Below, in pieces: positions 6,554-8,526 of a stretch of DNA of 8,526 nt (its first letter is position 1; every line of letters begins with the position of its first letter). Source of the stretch: Pseudomonadota bacterium (GTDB lineage Bacteria; Pseudomonadota; Gammaproteobacteria; Pseudomonadales; Pseudomonadaceae); NCBI GenBank assembly GCA_023388335.1, contig JAEWGL010000118.1:1-8526 (forward strand), given 5' to 3'. The notes under the pieces are model-generated. The model worked only from the letters and a program-made list of their open reading frames with translations, made no database searches and was not told the DNA's origin. Both the position numbers and the translations under genes were made by a program.

Positions 6554-6692
6554 CCTTGTGCAGGGACGCCGGACCGCGCGATCGGCTGCGAAGCGGCCGT
6601 AAAGCCAGCCACCTCGATCTGTCTGATGCAGCGCGGTTGCAGGGTTGCGGCCGCTGCGCGCCCGATCGCAGGACAAGCCAGCTCCTACAGGG
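6554..6692. repeat. Long imperfect palindrome with REP-like ends (REPIN-like)
   Basis: Arms 6578-6602 and 6645-6669 match as inverted repeats at 21 of 25 positions (GCGATCGG...GCGGCCG-AA). Similarity continues outward: the right flank AGGACAAGCCAGCTCCTACAGG (6670-6691) is typical of pseudomonad REP ends, and the left flank 6554-6577 is a decayed counterpart. The loop of 42 bases (6603-6644) shows no further structure. No coding potential is evident. Confidence 0.75.
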
Positions 6693-6727
6693 TGGCCGCC
6701 GCGCTTTGCAGACCTTGTTCTCTGCGC

Positions 6728-6752
6728 GGCTGCGCAGCCCAGCGGGTTGGGC
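6728..6752. repeat. Short palindromes downstream of the porin gene
   Basis: GGCTGCGCAGCC (6728-6739) is a perfect 12-base palindrome, overlapping GCCCA-N6-TGGGC (6737-6752). These lie 30-54 bases after the porin stop on the minus strand and could form an RNA hairpin that ends porin transcription, but no U tract follows. They also resemble the inner part of the neighbouring palindrome, so may be a decayed repeat. The rest of the 6375-6781 gap shows no gene. Confidence 0.45.
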
Positions 6753-6781
6753 GATCCCCCACATAAAGCCGCGGCCGCTGG

Positions 6782-8011
6782 TTAGAAGTAGTAGCCGATG
6801 TTGATGTTGGTCCGGTAGTACCAGTCGTTGCTGCCGGTGGAATTGGTGCTGGTCCAGCCGGTGCCGTTTTCGGCACCGCCGAAGGGGTTGGCGTTGCGGG
6901 CCCAGGTCAGGTCGACCCAGGCCATGACGGGCATGGCGAGGAACTGCGCGCCGACCGTGAACATCTGCGAGTCGTCCCAGCCGCTCTGGTCTTTCATCAT
7001 GCGGCTGTAGTCGGTGTACAGCTTGACCTTTTTCAGCTGGCCCAGGCTGGGGGTGGCGATGTCGTAGCCCAGGTTCACCGACGCGAGGGTCGCCTTGGCG
7101 GCAATCAGGAACGCCGGGGTCAGGCCGTTGCCCCCCATCAGCACGGCGTCATCGCTGACACCGTCGGGATTCTTCGGATCGTATTCATAGCGGATGGCCT
7201 GGCTGGTCAGGGTCCAGGGGCCGGCGTTGACGATCGCGTGCACACCGCCTGCCCAGTAGTCGCCGTCGTCGTGGGTGGTGGCGTTGTAGAGTTCGGCGGC
7301 GGCCAGCGAGGCACCGATCTCGGTTTTCCAGCCGTCACCGCTGAAGGTTCGGGCGACGCGGGCATTGACCTGGTTGCGCTTCTCGTTGTCCTGGCCTGCC
7401 TGGGTGAAGGCCACCGCGTTGTCATCGAGGTCGGCATAGCGCCCGACTTCCGGCGAATAGCGAATGCTCGATGGCAGCATGCGCGGGAAGTAGCCCAACT
7501 GCAGGTCCCAGTCCTTGTCCTTGTAGCTGTACTTCAGGCCTGTGCCCGCGCTGACGCCATAGCCCATGAAGAAGGGGATGTGATAACTCCAGCCGAACTG
7601 CGGGTAGGGTTCCAGGCCGAAGGGCTTGAGCGGCGCGCCCAGCTGCAGGTTGGACTGGGCATTGAAGCGATAGCCGACGAAGCCCCGGTCGACGGACCGC
7701 TTGCCGTCATCCTGGAACCAGTAGCCGACGTCGCTGAACAGTTGCTTGTGGGTAGCCTGCAGATCCAGGCGGAAGGTGTCAAACAAGAAGCGGCCGTTGT
7801 TCTCGGTGGTGTCCCAGTGTTCATCGCGGTAGTTCACCCGTAGGGCACCGCCCAGATCCAGCGAACTCTGGCCATCGTCGCTGCGCCAGGCGATGTGCGG
7901 AAAAGGCTTTTTGCTGGCCGGTGCTTGGTCGGGAGCGGCCGGACCGGGTTCGGAGGCGAAGCTGGCACAACTGCTGACGATCAGACCGAGGCTTATCACA
8001 TATCTGTTCAT
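6782..8011 (-). CDS. Outer membrane beta-barrel porin, substrate unknown
   Basis: The 409-residue product starts with a Sec signal peptide (MNRYVISLGLIVSSCASFA, cleavage likely after Ala19), then a short Pro/Ala-rich linker. From about residue 45 it consists of alternating polar and aromatic strands (LDLGGALRVNYRD, FRLDLQATHKQLFSDVGYWF, WDLQLGYFPRM, WTLTSQAIRYEYD, VNLGYDIATPS, MAWVDLTWARN) and ends in TNINIGYYF. The C-terminal Phe with alternating aromatics is the BAM recognition signature. Length and strand density suggest a barrel of 16-18 strands. I do not recognise OprD or OprB hallmarks; the LDLGG-L beginning recalls the phosphate-selective OprP/OprO superfamily, but this is weak. The start is supported by AGGG 6 bases before ATG and by the signal peptide. 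It is isolated from smpB by repeats and preceded by a likely sigma-54 control region, so it is probably monocistronic and tied to a specific nutrient signal. Confidence 0.85.
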   Translation of the reverse strand: MNRYVISLGLIVSSCASFASEPGPAAPDQAPASKKPFPHIAWRSDDGQSSLDLGGALRVNYRDEHWDTTENNGRFLFDTFRLDLQATHKQLFSDVGYWFQDDGKRSVDRGFVGYRFNAQSNLQLGAPLKPFGLEPYPQFGWSYHIPFFMGYGVSAGTGLKYSYKDKDWDLQLGYFPRMLPSSIRYSPEVGRYADLDDNAVAFTQAGQDNEKRNQVNARVARTFSGDGWKTEIGASLAAAELYNATTHDDGDYWAGGVHAIVNAGPWTLTSQAIRYEYDPKNPDGVSDDAVLMGGNGLTPAFLIAAKATLASVNLGYDIATPSLGQLKKVKLYTDYSRMMKDQSGWDDSQMFTVGAQFLAMPVMAWVDLTWARNANPFGGAENGTGWTSTNSTGSNDWYYRTNINIGYYF

Positions 8012-8035
8012 ACCATGCCCTGCAAGGTTGGGCAG

Positions 8036-8107
8036 TTTCCGACGGGCAATACGGGGACCTCGCCCTAAATAGGGCGTTTGTTGGAAAACCTGTTTGGCCG
8101 TCGGATA
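8036..8107 (-). other. Structured leader of the porin mRNA
   Basis: Two nested inverted repeats lie between the predicted start site and the porin ATG. The outer arms 8036-8045 and 8098-8107 match at 9 of 10 positions around CCGACGG/CCGTCGG. Inside is a perfect CGCCCTA-AA-TAGGGCG palindrome (8061-8076). The inner one could be a repressor operator or RNA hairpin; the pair could fold together in the mRNA. No known riboswitch was recognised. Confidence 0.5.
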
Positions 8108-8124
8108 ACTGGTGTGTTGGTTCT

Positions 8125-8153
8125 ATTGTTTTATGGGCGATACGTTGTTTCAA
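8125..8153 (-). promoter_or_regulatory. Alternative sigma-70 promoter of the porin gene
   Basis: On the minus strand TTGAAA (8148-8153) and AACAAT (8125-8130) are 17 bases apart, 5-of-6 and 4-of-6 matches to -35 and -10. It is a weaker explanation than the sigma-54 element but could give basal expression. Confidence 0.3.
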
Positions 8154-8174
8154 GTGTGGATGCCCAAAAGATAG

Positions 8175-8190
8175 AGCAGGTTCTGTGCCA
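8175..8190 (-). promoter_or_regulatory. Candidate sigma-54 (RpoN) promoter of the porin gene
   Basis: The minus strand reads TGGCACAGAACCTGCT, against the consensus TGGCACR-N4-TTGCW. The GG and GC doublets are separated by exactly 10 bases and only one consensus position differs (C for the first T of the -12 box). Transcription would start near 8164, giving a leader of about 153 nt. Sigma-54 promoters require an ATP-driven enhancer-binding protein, which fits a porin induced by one nutrient. Confidence 0.65.
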
Positions 8191-8219
8191 GTGTTGTTGA
8201 AGGAGTAAATCTCCATTTA

Positions 8220-8232
8220 AAACAATTATTTA
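8220..8232 (+). promoter_or_regulatory. Candidate IHF site
   Basis: AAACAATTATTTA matches the IHF consensus WATCAAN4TTR at all but one defined position and lies in an AT-rich tract (8206-8243) unlike its GC-rich surroundings. It is centred about 62 bases upstream of the predicted sigma-54 start, between promoter and putative enhancer, where a DNA bend is commonly needed. Confidence 0.5.
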
Positions 8233-8251
8233 TATTTGAAACATGGGAATT

Positions 8252-8269
8252 TGTGCCGTATCTGGAACA
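8252..8269. promoter_or_regulatory. Candidate enhancer-binding-protein site
   Basis: TGTGCC-N6-GGAACA is an inverted repeat with 5 of 6 matching arm positions. It is centred about 97 bases upstream of the predicted sigma-54 start, a usual distance for an upstream activating sequence. The cognate activator cannot be named from the sequence. Confidence 0.35.
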
Positions 8270-8339
8270 GGTCTTGAGTTTGGTTACAGATGTGCCCAGC
8301 CACTGTGCATAAGTGCACGACGCAATGGCTGCAGGGCCC

Positions 8340-8382
8340 CATTCGCGGGCAAGTCGGGGCGCCGAACCGCCGCTCCCACAGG
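8340..8382 (+). repeat. REP element with expanded loop
   Basis: The ends match the P. putida-type REP (ATTCGCGGGCAAG at 8341-8353 and CCGCTCCCACAGG at 8370-8382), but an extra segment (TCGGGGCGCCGAACCG, 8354-8369) replaces the usual short loop. A related segment with decayed ends is present at 6479-6507. No gene is supported between the porin ATG and this element. Confidence 0.7.
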
Positions 8383-8401
8383 GTTTACTGCAACCTGAAA
8401 C

Positions 8402-8526
8402 TAGTGTCCTGTCTCGGAAATAAGCTGTTCACTTTTGGCGGCGTCTTGGGCGCCCGGCCGGCGTTGCCACTCCTCGCCATAGCCCTGCTATGACTCGTCG
8501 CGGCGCCTTGGCCGAACACCCAAGCC
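8402..8526. repeat. Part of a long imperfect palindromic element, cut by the window end
   Basis: A perfect CATAGC-CCT-GCTATG hairpin (8478-8492) is flanked by a second pair of arms, 8445-8459 and 8510-8524, matching at 12 of 15 positions. The outer left part (AGTGTCCTGTCTCGG at 8403-8417, then AATAAGCTGTTCACTTTTGGC) would pair with sequence beyond the window if the symmetry continues. It resembles a mobile intergenic palindrome or MITE of pseudomonads as I recall them. No transposase and no convincing ORF is seen here. Confidence 0.55.

Noticed and set aside
5763..6764. 333-codon minus-strand frame opposite smpB and the repeat island
   Set aside because: The Arg/Ala/Leu-rich composition is typical of antisense GC-rich sequence; smpB is unambiguous on the plus strand and the rest is repeats.
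6375..6781. tmRNA (ssrA) gene expected near smpB
   Set aside because: No tRNA-like ends, T-loop GGTTCGAATCC-type sequence or ANDNYALAA-like tag reading frame was found here.
8119..8145. Possible Crc/Hfq binding motif (A-rich AACAATAG type) in the porin leader
   Set aside because: It does not fully fit the AANAANAA pattern and is far from the start codon.
8134..8154. RpoH-like CTTGAAA ... GCCCATAA pair in the porin leader
   Set aside because: Only 10 bases separate CTTGAA from the -10-like box and its first C is missing, unlike the two real sites in this window, which use 14.
7821..8216. 131-codon minus-strand frame upstream of and overlapping the porin start
   Set aside because: It is out of frame with the porin, has no ribosome site, its ATG lies upstream of the predicted sigma-54 start site, and the translation looks like noncoding sequence.
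8290..8493. 67-codon plus-strand frame across the REP and palindrome
   Set aside because: It lies entirely in repeat sequence, with no ribosome site and no protein-like pattern.

Overview
The window looks like chromosome of a fluorescent Pseudomonas, most likely of the P. putida group. The evidence is high-GC coding sequence, a Fur protein that closely matches my recollection of pseudomonad Fur, the divergent fur/omlA pair, and intergenic repeats resembling the P. putida REP family. No tRNA, rRNA, CRISPR array or transposase gene was seen. Most of the window is conserved core genome. The least explained parts are the two intergenic regions at the right end and the porin between them.

Left part (1-2390): the heat-shock genes grpE and dnaK lie on the minus strand. 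dnaK is cut by the window edge, leaving the N-terminal 506 codons. Each gene has its own near-perfect sigma-32 (RpoH) promoter with a 14-base spacer. The dnaK promoter's -35 element is built into the grpE stop codon. Divergent from grpE is recN, an SOS double-strand-break repair gene with a LexA box over its -10 element.

Middle (2389-6374): recN converges on fur across a 15-bp perfect hairpin. fur is divergent from the lipoprotein gene bamE (omlA), which converges on ratA across a U-rich bidirectional terminator. ratA is divergent from smpB. The E. coli order grpE...recN-bamE-ratB-ratA-smpB is recognisable, with fur inserted and ratB (rnfH) absent. smpB has a TATAAT only 9 bases before its ATG and no Shine-Dalgarno, so it may be translated from a leaderless mRNA.

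Right part (6375-8526): a 407-base gene-free stretch holds two inverted-repeat REP elements (REPIN-like). Then comes a minus-strand outer-membrane porin of unassigned specificity. Upstream of it is a good candidate sigma-54 control region: a -24/-12 element, an IHF-like site, and an inverted repeat placed like an enhancer-binding-protein site. A predicted 153-nt leader contains nested inverted repeats. The far right end holds another REP and part of a long imperfect palindrome that runs off the window.

I did not find a clearly new biological system. The best candidates for follow-up are the porin control region, the leaderless smpB, the missing rnfH and the palindromic repeat at the right edge.
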